From Bacteroidia bacterium (GTDB taxonomy: Bacteria > Bacteroidota > Bacteroidia > JANWVE01), in NCBI GenBank assembly GCA_025057675.1, contig JANWVE010000010.1, forward strand, positions 1-34,350: a stretch of DNA of 34,350 nt. The letters are read 5' to 3'. A model generated the notes under the pieces. It made no database searches, was not told where the DNA came from, and saw nothing but the letters and a program-made list of their open reading frames with translations. Below, one piece after another: positions 6,432 to 17,116 of the stretch. The stretch's first letter is position 1; each line of letters opens with the position of its first letter. The translations under genes were made by a program, and so were the position numbers.

Positions 6432-7733
6432 ATGAACAAAATAAAATTTTTTATTGAACCGAAACGAAACGAATGGAATTTTCTTATTCAAAGACCTCAA
6501 ATAGGGGCACAATCTCTTCAGTCGTTGGTACAGGAGGTATTTTTATCTGTACAAAATGAAGGTGATGTAGCCATTGAGCGGTATACCCACCAATTTGATG
6601 GTGCTTCTCTGTCTAATTTTCAAGTGAGTGAAGAGGAGATAAAAAGTGCCTTTGAACAGATACCTACTACTCTTAAAAAAGCTATTGAACAAGCTTATGA
6701 GAACATATACACTTTTCATTTTTCTCAAAAGGAAAGAAAAAAAGTAATTGAAACGGTCAAAGGAGTAGAGTGTTGGCGTGAAAGCCGCCCTATTCAAAAA
6801 GTAGGAATATACATTCCAGGTGGCAGCGCGCCACTTTTTTCAACCGTTTTAATGTTAGGTATCCCTGCTCAAATTGCAGGTTGTCAAGAAATTATACTTT
6901 GCTCACCTCCAAATAAAAGTGGAAAAATTGACTCTGCTATTCTATACAGCGCAGCTCGTACAGGAATAACCCGCATATACAAAATAGGTGGTATCCAAGC
7001 TATTGCTGCTATGTCCGTAGGCACAGAAACCGTACCTAAAGTGTATAAAATATTCGGACCTGGCAACCAGTACGTTACTGCGGCTAAAAAATATGCTCAA
7101 GAGCAAGGTACAGCTATTGATATGCCCGCAGGACCAAGTGAAGTACTAATCATAGCCGATAAATATGCTCAAGCTGAATTTGTAGCCGCTGATTTACTCT
7201 CCCAAGCTGAACACGGTACTGATAGCCAAGTTGTTCTACTGACTAACCACTTACCTTTACTGGATAAAGTTCAACAGCATATACAAAAACAATTGCAATA
7301 TTTGCCCCGCTATGCTATAACCGAACAAGCTCTCAATAACAGTTTTTTTATTTATTTCAATACCTTAGAAACCTGCTTTGAATTTGCTAATGAATATGCA
7401 CCTGAACACCTTATTCTCAATCTTAAAAACTACAAAAAATGGATTGCTCATGTTCATAATGCAGGTTCAGTATTTTTAGGTCAATATAGTTGTGAAACCG
7501 CAGGGGATTATGCCAGTGGCACTAATCATACTTTGCCTACTGCAGGTTTTGCCAAAGCATATAGCGGCGTATCTTTGGATAGCTTTGTTAAAAAAATTAC
7601 CTTTCAGCGTATATCTAAAAAAGGCTTACTCAAATTAGGAACTACTTTGGAAGTAATGGCTGAACATGAATCCCTATTAGCCCATAAAAATGCTGTAACT
7701 TTAAGATTGAATCATACCCCAAAAAAATCATGA
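6432..7733 (+). CDS. hisD: Histidinol dehydrogenase
   Basis: HisD oxidises L-histidinol to L-histidine in two NAD-dependent steps, the last reactions of the pathway, and uses zinc. The 433-residue length is normal. The family core is clear: VGIYIPGGSAPLFSTVLMLG, then KIFGPGNQYVTAAK, then MPAGPSEVLIIAD, and the Zn-site region LSQAEHGTDSQ. The catalytic pair is in YAPEHLIL (E325, H326), followed by NAGSVFLGQYSCETAGDYASG. It begins one base after the hisG stop and overlaps hisC by four bases, so it is embedded in the operon. Confidence 0.97.
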   Translation: MNKIKFFIEPKRNEWNFLIQRPQIGAQSLQSLVQEVFLSVQNEGDVAIERYTHQFDGASLSNFQVSEEEIKSAFEQIPTTLKKAIEQAYENIYTFHFSQKERKKVIETVKGVECWRESRPIQKVGIYIPGGSAPLFSTVLMLGIPAQIAGCQEIILCSPPNKSGKIDSAILYSAARTGITRIYKIGGIQAIAAMSVGTETVPKVYKIFGPGNQYVTAAKKYAQEQGTAIDMPAGPSEVLIIADKYAQAEFVAADLLSQAEHGTDSQVVLLTNHLPLLDKVQQHIQKQLQYLPRYAITEQALNNSFFIYFNTLETCFEFANEYAPEHLILNLKNYKKWIAHVHNAGSVFLGQYSCETAGDYASGTNHTLPTAGFAKAYSGVSLDSFVKKITFQRISKKGLLKLGTTLEVMAEHESLLAHKNAVTLRLNHTPKKS

Positions 7734-8767
7734 ACATAGAAGATTTTATCCGACCGAATATCAAAAATTTAGTCGCATATTCTAGTGCAAGGAGTGAGTT
7801 CTATGCACGAAATGCTATATTTTTAGATGCTAATGAAAGTCCGTATGGCAAGTACAATCGTTATCCTGATCCTTACCAAGTTGAACTCAAAAAATGTTTA
7901 TCCGAATACAAAAAGGTTCCACTACCACAAATTTTTATTGGAAACGGTAGTGATGAGGTATTGGATGTATTGATGCGCGTATTTTTAGAACCACAACAAG
8001 ATAGCATATTGATATTCCCACCTACGTACGGGATATACGAAGTATTGGCTAACATACATCACGTAGAAACGCACAAAATTCCGCTTACGCAGCACTTTGA
8101 TTTGGACATAACTGCAATTGAAGCTTTTCTACAAGAAAAAAATCCTAAAATGGCAATTATTTGCAGTCCCAATAATCCCACAGGTAATATCATTGAGCGT
8201 ATTGACCAATTTTTACAGATATTCAAAGGTATAGTTGTGATAGATGAAGCATACATTGATTTTACAGTTCAAGAGCATTCTAATATAAGGTACATTGATT
8301 CGCATCCTAATTTAGTCATCACTCAAACGTTAAGTAAAGCGTGGGGCTTGGCAGGGTTAAGGATAGGTATGGCATTTGCGCATCCTGTTGCCATTCAATA
8401 CATGAACAAAGTGAAATATCCTTACAATGTGAGCAGTCTTAATCAAAAGGTGGCTATTAAAGCTCTCTCTAATCCTGATAAGGTTCATAGACGTATTGAA
8501 AAAATTCGCAAGCGCAGGGCGTATTTATCTCAAAAGCTTCGTAAGTTTAAGTTTGTAGAGCGTATATTTCCTTCGGAAGCTAATTTCGTATTAGTGCAGG
8601 TTTCAGATGCGCATAAAATATATGAGCGTTTGTTATCTGTTCCGATAGTAGTCAGAAATAGGCACAGTCAAGTACCTAATACATTGCGTATCACGGTAGG
8701 TACAAAAAAGGAGATAGAATTACTTTTGTATCAACTTAGCCAAATAGAAAATGAGGATAAAGGATAA
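7730..8767 (+). CDS. hisC: Histidinol-phosphate aminotransferase
   Basis: HisC is a PLP enzyme that transfers an amino group from glutamate to imidazole acetol phosphate. The 345 residues form a fold-type I aminotransferase. It opens with the HisC-like LDANESPYGKYNRYPDPY, then FIGNGSDEVLDVL, CSPNNPTGN and VIDEAYIDF. The PLP-binding lysine is K203 in TLSKAWGLAGLRIGMAFA. The start overlaps the end of hisD (ATGA). The gene ends 13 nt before a repeat element that separates it from hisB, the only large gap in the operon. Confidence 0.96.
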   Translation: MNIEDFIRPNIKNLVAYSSARSEFYARNAIFLDANESPYGKYNRYPDPYQVELKKCLSEYKKVPLPQIFIGNGSDEVLDVLMRVFLEPQQDSILIFPPTYGIYEVLANIHHVETHKIPLTQHFDLDITAIEAFLQEKNPKMAIICSPNNPTGNIIERIDQFLQIFKGIVVIDEAYIDFTVQEHSNIRYIDSHPNLVITQTLSKAWGLAGLRIGMAFAHPVAIQYMNKVKYPYNVSSLNQKVAIKALSNPDKVHRRIEKIRKRRAYLSQKLRKFKFVERIFPSEANFVLVQVSDAHKIYERLLSVPIVVRNRHSQVPNTLRITVGTKKEIELLLYQLSQIENEDKG

Positions 8768-8778
8768 TTTTTTATTTA

Positions 8779-9152
8779 TTTTGGGCGTGTCCTTGTGGGC
8801 GTTCCGCTGCGCTCATGCCCACAAGGTCGGCGTGCTACGGGCTACGCTTTCGCTTCGGTGCTACGCTTCGCTCCGCACTGGGCTAACGCCCACCCTCCGC
8901 ATGCCTCACGCAAATAATGCTGCTTGTGCACTTAGCCCACCTATTCAAGGTTTAATCTTGTAAATATCTGATAATGAATACTAAACGAATTAAAGCAAAA
9001 CGATGTATATAAACCATGTAAAACATCAAAAAGCAGCTGCGTGAGGGGCATGGAGCATGCCGTCAGGCAGTGCGTAACGAAGTGAAGCACCGCAGCACAA
9101 GCGAAGTGCGGAATGCACCGACCCGAAGCGCAGCGAGGGGCACGCCCAAAAA
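8779..9152. repeat. Composite inverted-repeat element inside the his operon
   Basis: A forward arm (8779-8911) and a reverse arm (9039-9152) enclose a 127-nt spacer. The forward arm has a perfect 10-bp stem, CCTTGTGGGC (8791-8800) with GCCCACAAGG (8817-8826), and a second stem TGGGC-TAAC-GCCCA. The spacer closely resembles the 126-nt spacer of the element at 23453-23857, including AAGGTTTAATCTTGTAA and GTAAAACATCAAAA. This 430-base hisC-hisB gap shows no protein-coding gene and no clear promoter of its own. Confidence 0.9.
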
Positions 9153-9197
9153 CAAAATTATGAACTTAACATAAAAAACATGCAAATCATTAAAAAT

Positions 9198-10292
9198 ATG
9201 AAAAAGAAAGTTCTTTTTATAGACCGTGACGGTACATTGATTGTTGAACCTCTGCCCGATAGACAAGTGGATAGCTTGGAAAAATTAGAGTTTTATCCAG
9301 GGGTGTTCCAGTATTTATCAAAAATTGCCCAAGAAATGGATTATGAATTAGTAATCGTAACTAATCAAGATGGATTGGGAACAGAAAGTTTTCCCGAAGC
9401 CAACTTTTGGCTACCTCATAATAAAATGCTCAAAGCTTTTGAGAATGAGGGTATTCACTTTGCTTCTGTACATATAGATAGAACTTTTGAACACGAAAAT
9501 GCCCCCACGCGTAAACCAGGTACAGGCATGCTCACCTCCTATTTTTCCCAAGAGTATGATTTAGCAAATTCTTTCGTTATCGGCGATAGACTGACCGATG
9601 TTCAATTAGCTAAAAATTTAGGTGCTAAAGCCATTTTACTCAACACTATGGAATGCCCTGATGCAGTGTTAGTTACTACTTCTTGGCGAGAAATTTATTA
9701 TTTTTTACGCGCTGTGCAGCGCAGCGCTCAAGTTCGTCGTACTACCCAAGAAACAGATGTGTTCGTAGAAATTGCGTTAGAAGGTACAGGAAAGACAAAT
9801 ATAAACACAGGTATTGGCTTTTTTGACCACCTTTTATCTCAAATACCTCGCCACGGATTAGTAGACCTAACTATTCAAGCCAAAGGAGATTTACACATAG
9901 ATGAACACCACACTATTGAGGATGTAGCAATTACCTTAGGACAAGCAATCAATAAAGCATTAGGTAATAAAAAAGGGATTGAAAGGTACGGTTTTACTCT
10001 ACCTATGGATGATTGTATTGCGTCTGTGTCGATAGACTTTGGAGGGCGAGCAGAATTGGTATGGAAAGCAAAATTCAAAAGAGAAAAAATAGGCGATATG
10101 CCTACGGAAATGTTCAACCATTTTTTTAAGTCTTTTTGTCTGCATGCACAATGCAATCTGTATGTAAAAGCTAAAGGTAAAAACGAACACCATAAAATAG
10201 AGAGCATTTTCAAGGCATTTGCCAAAGCACTTAGTAAAGCTATTCAAATCAATGAACACCAATCTTTACCTAGTACCAAAGGAGCATTATGA
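9198..10292 (+). CDS. hisB: Bifunctional histidinol-phosphatase / imidazoleglycerol-phosphate dehydratase
   Basis: This fused enzyme catalyses two steps: dehydration of imidazole glycerol phosphate (C-terminal domain) and hydrolysis of histidinol phosphate (N-terminal HAD domain). I prefer the ATG at 9198 ([18 protein letters not shown]) over an in-frame ATG at 9180, because it places the HAD nucleophile motif DRDGT at residues 9-13, as is usual; the product is then 364 residues. The HAD domain covers about residues 1-165, with a Cys/His zinc loop largely absent. The dehydratase shows [29 protein letters not shown] and the C-terminal [15 protein letters not shown]. It overlaps hisH by four bases. 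Confidence 0.95.
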   Translation: MKKKVLFIDRDGTLIVEPLPDRQVDSLEKLEFYPGVFQYLSKIAQEMDYELVIVTNQDGLGTESFPEANFWLPHNKMLKAFENEGIHFASVHIDRTFEHENAPTRKPGTGMLTSYFSQEYDLANSFVIGDRLTDVQLAKNLGAKAILLNTMECPDAVLVTTSWREIYYFLRAVQRSAQVRRTTQETDVFVEIALEGTGKTNINTGIGFFDHLLSQIPRHGLVDLTIQAKGDLHIDEHHTIEDVAITLGQAINKALGNKKGIERYGFTLPMDDCIASVSIDFGGRAELVWKAKFKREKIGDMPTEMFNHFFKSFCLHAQCNLYVKAKGKNEHHKIESIFKAFAKALSKAIQINEHQSLPSTKGAL

Positions 10293-10867
10293 TAGGTATC
10301 TTAGACTACGGAGCAGGGAATATTACTTCAGTAGCATACATGCTACAAGCTCTAAATGTGCAATTTTTTATTTCTCATGAAAAAAAAGTGCTTGAAAAAG
10401 CGGACAAAATCATATTCCCAGGCGTAGGAAATGCTTCTTATGCTATGCAAAAAATTAAAGAATATGATTTGACAGACTTTATTTTGCGGTATTCTAAACC
10501 TTTCTTAGGTATTTGCTTGGGAATGCAGCTCCTTTGCGAACATACCGAAGAAGGTAATACCTTAGGTTTAGGTATTATTCCTGCCAAAGTAAAAAAATTC
10601 CCCCCAAAAGGTATCATTCCTCATACAGGTTGGAACAGTGTACATTATCAAGAACAGATTATTTTTAAGGGCATACCTCAAGATGCAGATTTTTACTTTG
10701 TGCATAGCTATTACGTAGAAAGCAACCCTTATACCATTGCTACCTGTATGTATATCATTCCTTTTTGTTGTGCGGTTCAAAAGGATAATTTTTGGGGCGT
10801 ACAGTTTCATCCTGAAAAATCTGCAGAATACGGTAAAAAACTTCTTCAAAACTTCGTAAATCTATGA
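10289..10867 (+). CDS. hisH: Imidazole glycerol phosphate synthase, glutaminase subunit
   Basis: HisH is the class I glutamine amidotransferase that feeds ammonia to HisF. The 192-residue length is normal. It opens [18 protein letters not shown]. The nucleophile is C76 in GICLGMQLL. The catalytic His and Glu are H174 and E176 in [10 protein letters not shown]. It overlaps hisB and hisA by four bases each, consistent with tight translational coupling to its partner enzymes. Confidence 0.96.
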   Translation: MIGILDYGAGNITSVAYMLQALNVQFFISHEKKVLEKADKIIFPGVGNASYAMQKIKEYDLTDFILRYSKPFLGICLGMQLLCEHTEEGNTLGLGIIPAKVKKFPPKGIIPHTGWNSVHYQEQIIFKGIPQDADFYFVHSYYVESNPYTIATCMYIIPFCCAVQKDNFWGVQFHPEKSAEYGKKLLQNFVNL

Positions 10868-11580
10868 AAATTATACCTGCTATAGATATTATCGAGGGCA
10901 AATGTGTGCGTTTAACCCAAGGCGATTATAGCCAAAAAAAAATTTATCATCAAAACCCTGTTGAAGTAGCTAAAATGTTTGAGGGTTATGGATTAAAGCA
11001 TCTTCATTTAGTAGATTTAGACGGAGCTAAAGCCAATCAAGTAGTCAATTACAAAGTTTTGGAAGAAATTTGCACACAAACTACTTTACAAGTAGAGTTT
11101 AGTGGAGGCATAAAATCTTATCAGGATTTGAAAAAAGTATTAGAAAGCGGAGCAAGTCAAGTATCTATAGGTTCAGTAGCGGTTAAGCATCCAGAGCTGT
11201 TTTTAGAATGGTTGAGTATGTTTGGGAATGAAAAAATTATATTGAGTGCAGATGTTAAAAACGGCTATGTAGCTATTCAAGGTTGGCAGGAGCAGAGTCA
11301 AGTTTCCATATTTGATTTTTTGGCATACTACCAAGAAAAAGGAGTGAAGTATGTCATTTGCACGGATATTAGCAAAGATGGTATGTTACAAGGTGCATCC
11401 ATAGGTTTGTATCAAAGTTTAATGGAGCAATTCTCTCAACTTAATTTTATCGCAAGTGGGGGAATTAGCAGTGAAAAAGATTTAGAAACCTTGCGGCAAA
11501 TAGGCTGCACAGGGGCAATTATAGGCAAAGCCCTATACGAAGGAAAAATTAACTTGAAAATTTTACAGTCTTATGCTTAA
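10864..11580 (+). CDS. hisA: ProFAR isomerase (phosphoribosylformimino-AICAR-P isomerase)
   Basis: HisA performs the Amadori-type isomerisation of ProFAR to PRFAR. The 238 residues form a (beta/alpha)8 barrel. Catalytic D8 is in [20 protein letters not shown] and the second catalytic Asp (D130) is in ILSADVKNG. Two phosphate-binding motifs characteristic of HisA/HisF are visible: VEFSGGIKS and FIASGGISS, the latter followed by [11 protein letters not shown]. It overlaps hisF by eight bases. Confidence 0.96.
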   Translation: MKIIPAIDIIEGKCVRLTQGDYSQKKIYHQNPVEVAKMFEGYGLKHLHLVDLDGAKANQVVNYKVLEEICTQTTLQVEFSGGIKSYQDLKKVLESGASQVSIGSVAVKHPELFLEWLSMFGNEKIILSADVKNGYVAIQGWQEQSQVSIFDFLAYYQEKGVKYVICTDISKDGMLQGASIGLYQSLMEQFSQLNFIASGGISSEKDLETLRQIGCTGAIIGKALYEGKINLKILQSYA

Positions 11581-12337
11581 AAAAAGAATTATACCTTGCT
11601 TAGATGTCAAAGCGGGGCGAGTAGTGAAAGGAGTACATTTTGAGCAACTCAAAGATAGCGGTGACCCTGTAGAGTTGGGCTATCAATATGCCGAGCAAGG
11701 TGCAGATGAATTAGTTTTTTTAGATATTACGGCTACCCAGGATAATCGTAAAACGCAATTAGAATGGGTCAAAAAAGTAGCACAAAAGATTCATATTCCT
11801 TTCACAGTAGGTGGAGGAATTAGTACATTGTCTGATGCGGCTGCTATTATAGAAAGCGGCGCAGATAAAATTAGCATCAATTCTGCTGCGGTCAAAAATC
11901 CTGATTTAATTACAGAAATTGCCAAGCGTTTTGGTAGCCAATGTGTGGTAGTAGCCATTGATACTCAAAGGGTAGACAAACTTAATAAAGTCTTTATTGC
12001 AGGGGGTAAAGTGGAAACTTCATATCTGACCGAAGATTGGTGTAAAAAAGTTCAAGATTTAGGTGCAGGAGAAATTTTACTTACTTCTATTGATCACGAT
12101 GGTGTTAAAAAGGGGTTTGCTATTGAGCTGCTTACCGATGTTGCTAAGAAAGTAAGTATTCCTGTTATTGCTTCAGGAGGGGCAGGTGTAAAAGAACATT
12201 TTTTAGAAGTATTTCAAAAAACAAATGTTTCTGCAGCTTTGGCAGCCAGTGTTTTTCATTATCAAACCATTTCAATTCCCGAATTAAAGTTATATTTACT
12301 ACAACATTCTATTCCTGTGCGTTATGTCCAATTTTAA
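11573..12337 (+). CDS. hisF: Imidazole glycerol phosphate synthase, cyclase subunit
   Basis: HisF uses ammonia from HisH to convert PRFAR into imidazole glycerol phosphate and AICAR. The 254-residue barrel opens [20 protein letters not shown] with catalytic D11; the second catalytic Asp is D130 in [10 protein letters not shown]. Phosphate-binding loops are [10 protein letters not shown] and [13 protein letters not shown]. It overlaps hisA upstream and hisIE downstream (14 bases), so the synthase subunits are produced from one coupled message. AICAR re-enters purine synthesis, a metabolic link with purD nearby, although the two transcription units are separate. Confidence 0.97.
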   Translation: MLKKRIIPCLDVKAGRVVKGVHFEQLKDSGDPVELGYQYAEQGADELVFLDITATQDNRKTQLEWVKKVAQKIHIPFTVGGGISTLSDAAAIIESGADKISINSAAVKNPDLITEIAKRFGSQCVVVAIDTQRVDKLNKVFIAGGKVETSYLTEDWCKKVQDLGAGEILLTSIDHDGVKKGFAIELLTDVAKKVSIPVIASGGAGVKEHFLEVFQKTNVSAALAASVFHYQTISIPELKLYLLQHSIPVRYVQF

Positions 12338-12929
12338 TTTTGAAAAGGCAAACGGACTTATTCCTGCTATTGTGCAGCATGCCTTTACTCAACAAGTGCT
12401 TATGCTTGGATATATGAATGCAGAAGCCTATCAAAAAACGTTAGAAACAAGGAAAGTTACTTTTTTTAGTAGAAGTAAAAACCGTCTATGGACTAAGGGT
12501 GAAACGTCAGGACATTTTTTGATTATGCAAGAAATGTATATTGATTGCGACCAGGATACTTTGTTAGTTAAAGCTCTTCCGCAGGGACCTACTTGCCACA
12601 AAGGAACTGTCAGTTGTTTTGAGGAGGACTATAGAGCAGGATTTTTGTATCAATTGCAAACTGTTATTGACCAGCGCATAAGCACGCAGGATAAGGATTC
12701 TTATACCTACAAACTGTATCAAAAAGGGATACATAAAGTTGCTCAAAAAGTGGGCGAGGAAGCTGTGGAATTGATTTTAGAAGCCAATGGAAAGGATACT
12801 CTACTATTCCAAAATGAAGCTGCGGATTTGCTTTATCATTTTTTAGTTTTATTGCGGGCTAAGGGGCTTACTTTACAGGATATTGAGCAAGTTTTAAGAG
12901 AAAGACACGAAGGTAAGAATAAAAAATAA
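12324..12929 (+). CDS. hisIE: Bifunctional PR-AMP cyclohydrolase / PR-ATP pyrophosphohydrolase
   Basis: This fusion performs steps two and three of the pathway. The N-terminal HisI part (about residues 1-110) shows [40 protein letters not shown] and the zinc-binding Cys/Asp region CDQDTLL...[12 protein letters not shown]. The C-terminal HisE part (about 112-201) shows [20 protein letters not shown] followed by EAVELILEA and [11 protein letters not shown]. The 201-residue length is typical. It ends the operon; a repeat arm begins within 10 nt of the stop and no ordinary terminator is visible. Confidence 0.96.
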   Translation: MSNFNFEKANGLIPAIVQHAFTQQVLMLGYMNAEAYQKTLETRKVTFFSRSKNRLWTKGETSGHFLIMQEMYIDCDQDTLLVKALPQGPTCHKGTVSCFEEDYRAGFLYQLQTVIDQRISTQDKDSYTYKLYQKGIHKVAQKVGEEAVELILEANGKDTLLFQNEAADLLYHFLVLLRAKGLTLQDIEQVLRERHEGKNKK

Positions 12930-12934
12930 AATAA

Positions 12935-13540
12935 TTTTTTGGGCGTGCCCCTCGCTAATGCTCGGGTCGGCGTGCTACGGGCTACGCTATCGCTTCGGTG
13001 CTTCGCACTGCTCACGCACCCTCCGCATGCCTCACGCAAGCTGCGTTTGGATTTTTTATCTTGTTTGTATACATACCTTTGTTTTATTTTGTTTAATGTT
13101 CATTATCAATTACTTACAAGGTTAAAATTTTTTGCTTTATTTGAATTATGTTCGTTTTATCTTGTTTTGGCTTGATTTTCAAGCGTGTACAAGGTTAAAC
13201 CTTGAATATATGGACTTTTTACAACCCCTTAACCTTGAATATGCAAGTTTTATCTTGTTTAGTACTCATTTTGAAGTACTTGCAATGTTAAAACATGTTT
13301 TTACTTTGTTTAGTATTCATTTTCAAGTACTTACAAAGTTACGTTTCAAATAAATGGGATTAGTGTACTTGCCGCTTGCGTGAGGCATGCGGAGGGCGTG
13401 CGTCAGCACGGTGCGAAGCCCCTCAAAAACTCTTTCACTCTTGCCCAGGGGGTGGGCGGGGCGTAGCACCGTCAGCCCGCAGCACGCCGACCTTGCCCAC
13501 CTGCGCGCAGCGCAACGTGGGCAAGGACACGCCCAAAAAA
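12935..13540. repeat. Composite inverted-repeat element after the his operon (long-spacer class)
   Basis: A forward arm (to 13037) and a long reverse arm (13378-13540) enclose a 340-nt spacer of degenerate ~60-bp units. Each unit has inverted ends of the type TTTTAyCTTGTTT ... TTACAAGGTTAAA. The spacer has the same length and order as those at 24922-25261 and 28602-28942. The reverse arm carries a perfect stem, CCTTGCCCAC (13491-13500) with GTGGGCAAGG (13517-13526). Short open frames across it read as arginine-rich repeat translation and are not believable genes. Confidence 0.9.
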
Positions 13541-13617
13541 TTGAAAATAAATATGAAATTAGATGGATTATACCTATACCATAAAAAATAAAAAATATAT
13601 CAGATGTTTACCTAAGT

Positions 13618-13631
13618 CGGGTCAAAACCCG
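13618..13631. other. Small inverted repeat upstream of C25 protease gene
   Basis: CGGGT (13618-13622), loop CAAA and ACCCG (13627-13631) form a compact hairpin just before the promoter. No T tract follows on the plus strand. Its role is unknown. Confidence 0.4.
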
Positions 13632-13640
13632 TACAAAAAC

Positions 13641-13671
13641 TTGCATTTGTCATACAACGTTCTTAATTTTG
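13641..13671 (+). promoter_or_regulatory. Promoter of the C25 protease gene
   Basis: TTG at 13641, a 20-nt spacer and TAATTTTG at 13664-13671 fit the Bacteroidota consensus. The ATG at 13693 is 21 nt further on. Confidence 0.6.
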
Positions 13672-13692
13672 TGTAATTGCCGCATAGTATTT

Positions 13693-16600
13693 ATGAAAAA
13701 ACATTATTTTGTTGTTCTTGTAATTGTTTTCTTTGTTATTTCTTTAAATGTTGAAGCACAAAATCGCATAGAACTAGTCTCCTCTACTATAAATGAAACT
13801 GTACTGACCTTGTACAATTCTGATTTTACTCAAAAACCTGTCATCACATACAAAGGAAATGCTGTGATTATCCAAGCAGACCAAGCTACCCCCATTTTGA
13901 AACAAGGTGCACCAGATTTGCCAAAATATACTACGTCAATCATCATCCCAGACCAAGCAGAAATGCAGGCAGAAGTTATTCATTCACAATATACCGACTA
14001 TCTAAATATAGACGTTGCACCCTCCAAAGGAAATTTTACAAGAGATATCTCACCCAATAGCGTTCCGTACTTTTACGGAGAGGTATATAACAAAAATACT
14101 TTCTACCCAGGCAAATTAACCGATTTACGTTCACCACATATTTTAAGGGACTATCGGGGACAAACTGTTGTCTTATATCCTTTTCAGTATAATCCTGTTA
14201 CGCGTGTATTGCGTGTATACACTCAAATGACCGTTAAAATTAGCGTCAAATCCTTGATTGGAGGAGAAAACCCACTCATCAATAAACCCAACCACCGACT
14301 AGACCAAAGTTTTGAACTTACTTACCAAAGACACTTTTTGAATTACAATTTATTAAATACAGGCAAAACCACTTATACTCCTGTCAATGATTATGGGAAA
14401 ATGCTAATTATATGCCACGATGCTTTTGTAAGTGCCGCTCAGCCCTTAGTGCAATGGAAAAAACAAAAAGGTATTCCCACAGAATTAGTTTTATCTTCTA
14501 CTGTAGGAACAACTCCCACAGCTATCAAAACCTATATTCAAAACTACTACAACCTGAACGGTCTAACCTTTGTACTTTTGGTAGGCGACCATACTCAAAT
14601 CCCTGCTTACAACATGCCAATAGGTGCATCCGATAATGCTTATACGTACGTAGTAGGTACAGACCACTACCCTGACTTATTTATCGGTAGGCTATCTGCT
14701 AATACCATTAGCGAAGTACAAGTGCAAGTGAATAAAATCATTACTTACGAGAAAACCCCCATGACAGGAGCAAATTGGTATAAAAATGCGGTAGGTATAG
14801 CGTCTGATGAAGGACCAGGTGATGATGGCGAATATGACTATCAACACTTGCGTAATATTCGTACCAAGCTCTTAGGTTTCACTTATACTAACGTAGCAGA
14901 ATTATATGATGGCTCACAAGGCGGCGCAGATGCAGCAGGTAACCCCACCGCATCTGACTTAGCTACTATAGTTAATGCAGGAGTAAGCTTAATAAATTAC
15001 ACAGGACACGGAAGCTCTACATCCTTCGCCACCACAGGATATTCTAATACTGATGTGAATGCTAGTACTAATGGTAATAAACTTCCTATCATTTTCTCTG
15101 TGGCATGCGTAAATGGAGATTTTACCTCGGGTACTTGCTTCGCAGAAGCATGGCTACGCAAGGCTAATGGTGGTGCCGTAGCCACTTTAATGTCCACAGT
15201 TAATCAAAGCTGGAACCCTCCAATGGAAGGACAAGACGAAATGAACGATATTCTCTCTCAACAATATCTAACTAATAAAAAATTCACTTTTGCAGGCGTT
15301 GCTATGAACGGATGTATGAAAATGAACGACTCCTATGGCACGGCAGGAGAAGATATGACCGACACATGGACAGTATTTGGCGACCCTTCTCTAATGTACT
15401 ACACAGACAGTCCTTCACCCCTAACTGCAACCCATATCTCTACTACTCCCGTAGGCACAAATAATTTAGTGGTCAATTGTCCTGTTAACGGTGCATTAGT
15501 AGGTTTAATATACCAAGGTGATTTAATTGCAAGTGGATTTATTAGCGGTGGAACAGTAAACCTAACTTTCTCACCCGTGAATATACCCGATACTATTTTT
15601 GTTACCGTTACTGCTTTTAATAAAACTCCTTACTTTGGTTTTGTAAAAGTACAGCCTGCATCAGGACCTTATGTAATCCGTTTGGCTTCTAGCATCAACG
15701 ATGCTGTTACAGGGAATAACAATGGAAACGCAGATTTTGCAGAGAACATTCAACTTAACATGACCCTCAAAAATGTAGGCATCGCTACTGCAAATAATGT
15801 TAATACAATCCTTTCTACTACAAGTCCTTATGCTACGGTTACTGTACCTAATCAAAACTTTGGGGATGTACTCCCAGGCGCAACCGCTACGCAAAATGGA
15901 GTATATGGAATTACTATTGCCAATAATGTTCCTGACCAAACTGCTATAAACTTTAACCTTAACATTACTGATGACGCTAGTAACGTATGGAACAGCCCTT
16001 TTGTAATTATTGCAAATGCTCCTAAATTTAATGCACATCACTTGATTACGATTAACGACATTACAGGAAACAACAACCACCGATTAGACGCAGGAGAAAA
16101 CAACGTACAACTCATCATCCCCTCGTATAACATAGGACATGCCACTAGTACCCTTGCCACAGGTACTTTGACTACCACCAGCCCATATTTGACTGTCGTA
16201 GCAGGGACTTCTACTTTGGGTATAATGAACACTACGGGAACGTATAACGCTAATTTTGTGGTGAATGTATCCGCAGCTACTCCCAGAAACACGCTTGCTA
16301 CCCTTCATTACACTATTACTGCGGGTGCTTACACTTTTACCAAAACTTACACTGTACGCATGAACGTAGAAATAGAGGACTTTGAAACAAACACCTTAAC
16401 TTCATATCCTTGGAGTACATCAGGAGCGGCTAATTGGTTTGTAACTAATCAAGACCCATATCAAGGGGATTATTGCGTAGAATCTGGAGATATTGATGAT
16501 AACGAAAATTCTATTTTAGAGATTTTTGCTAATGTACAAACACCCGACAGCTTATCTTTTTATTACAAAGTATCCTCGGAGCAGTACTTCGACTTCTTGC

Positions 16601-17073
16601 AGTTTTATATGGATGGTGTTAAGAAAAATGAGTGGTCAGGTGTAATACCTTGGCAAAGAAAGAGTTACTATGTATCAACCTCGGGAATACACAACTTTAA
16701 ATGGGTATACATGAAGGACTATATTATTTCTGCGCATGAAGATTGTGCATGGGTAGATGAGATAACTTTCCCTCCTTTGAGCGTATCCAATAGCATCGAG
16801 TCACCAGCGTATAGTACGGATATTAAACTCTATCCTAATCCCATGAAAGATTTAAGTTTCATTGATTATACGCTCAATCAAAACACCAAAGTATCTATTT
16901 ACATAATAGATATGCAGGGCAAAAGACTGCTGACCCTCAAAGAAAACGAAGAGCAAGTAAAAGGTAGATACACAGTTGGGTTGCATAAGAGCATGTTGCC
17001 CTCGGGTATGTACGTCGTTGAGGTTGTTGCAAATGGTTCAGTTAATATACACAAGTTAGTGATTAGTGAATAA
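13693..17073 (+). CDS. Gingipain-like C25 cysteine peptidase with T9SS sorting domain
   Basis: This secreted protease of 1126 residues starts at the ATG at 13693; an in-frame codon 24 nt upstream would spoil the signal peptide. Residues 1-23 are a signal peptide ending VEAQ. A prodomain-like region follows to about residue 230, then the C25 catalytic domain. The catalytic dyad is H439 (NYTGHGSST) and C472 (SVACVNGDF), 33 residues apart, the spacing I recall for RgpB. Strand-rich Ig/jellyroll-like regions follow. The last ~80 residues are a T9SS type A sorting domain (LYPNPMKDLS ... LPSGMYVVEVV). It is expected on the cell surface or released. PorSS machinery is not in this window. Confidence 0.93.
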   Translation: MKKHYFVVLVIVFFVISLNVEAQNRIELVSSTINETVLTLYNSDFTQKPVITYKGNAVIIQADQATPILKQGAPDLPKYTTSIIIPDQAEMQAEVIHSQYTDYLNIDVAPSKGNFTRDISPNSVPYFYGEVYNKNTFYPGKLTDLRSPHILRDYRGQTVVLYPFQYNPVTRVLRVYTQMTVKISVKSLIGGENPLINKPNHRLDQSFELTYQRHFLNYNLLNTGKTTYTPVNDYGKMLIICHDAFVSAAQPLVQWKKQKGIPTELVLSSTVGTTPTAIKTYIQNYYNLNGLTFVLLVGDHTQIPAYNMPIGASDNAYTYVVGTDHYPDLFIGRLSANTISEVQVQVNKIITYEKTPMTGANWYKNAVGIASDEGPGDDGEYDYQHLRNIRTKLLGFTYTNVAELYDGSQGGADAAGNPTASDLATIVNAGVSLINYTGHGSSTSFATTGYSNTDVNASTNGNKLPIIFSVACVNGDFTSGTCFAEAWLRKANGGAVATLMSTVNQSWNPPMEGQDEMNDILSQQYLTNKKFTFAGVAMNGCMKMNDSYGTAGEDMTDTWTVFGDPSLMYYTDSPSPLTATHISTTPVGTNNLVVNCPVNGALVGLIYQGDLIASGFISGGTVNLTFSPVNIPDTIFVTVTAFNKTPYFGFVKVQPASGPYVIRLASSINDAVTGNNNGNADFAENIQLNMTLKNVGIATANNVNTILSTTSPYATVTVPNQNFGDVLPGATATQNGVYGITIANNVPDQTAINFNLNITDDASNVWNSPFVIIANAPKFNAHHLITINDITGNNNHRLDAGENNVQLIIPSYNIGHATSTLATGTLTTTSPYLTVVAGTSTLGIMNTTGTYNANFVVNVSAATPRNTLATLHYTITAGAYTFTKTYTVRMNVEIEDFETNTLTSYPWSTSGAANWFVTNQDPYQGDYCVESGDIDDNENSILEIFANVQTPDSLSFYYKVSSEQYFDFLQFYMDGVKKNEWSGVIPWQRKSYYVSTSGIHNFKWVYMKDYIISAHEDCAWVDEITFPPLSVSNSIESPAYSTDIKLYPNPMKDLSFIDYTLNQNTKVSIYIIDMQGKRLLTLKENEEQVKGRYTVGLHKSMLPSGMYVVEVVANGSVNIHKLVISE

Positions 17074-17116
17074 TTCCCTTATCAGAATAGTGTAGTTTTG
17101 TTGATATAATTTTTAG

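Noticed and set aside
8751-8963. Arg/Leu-rich open frames over repeat arms (also near 3171-3449, 12939-13175, 13376-13591, 20654-20842, 23430-23639, 28503-28688, 30111-30341, 32350-32580)
   Set aside because: They are translations of the G+C-rich repeat arms in varying frames, with no conserved start, length or frame between copies.
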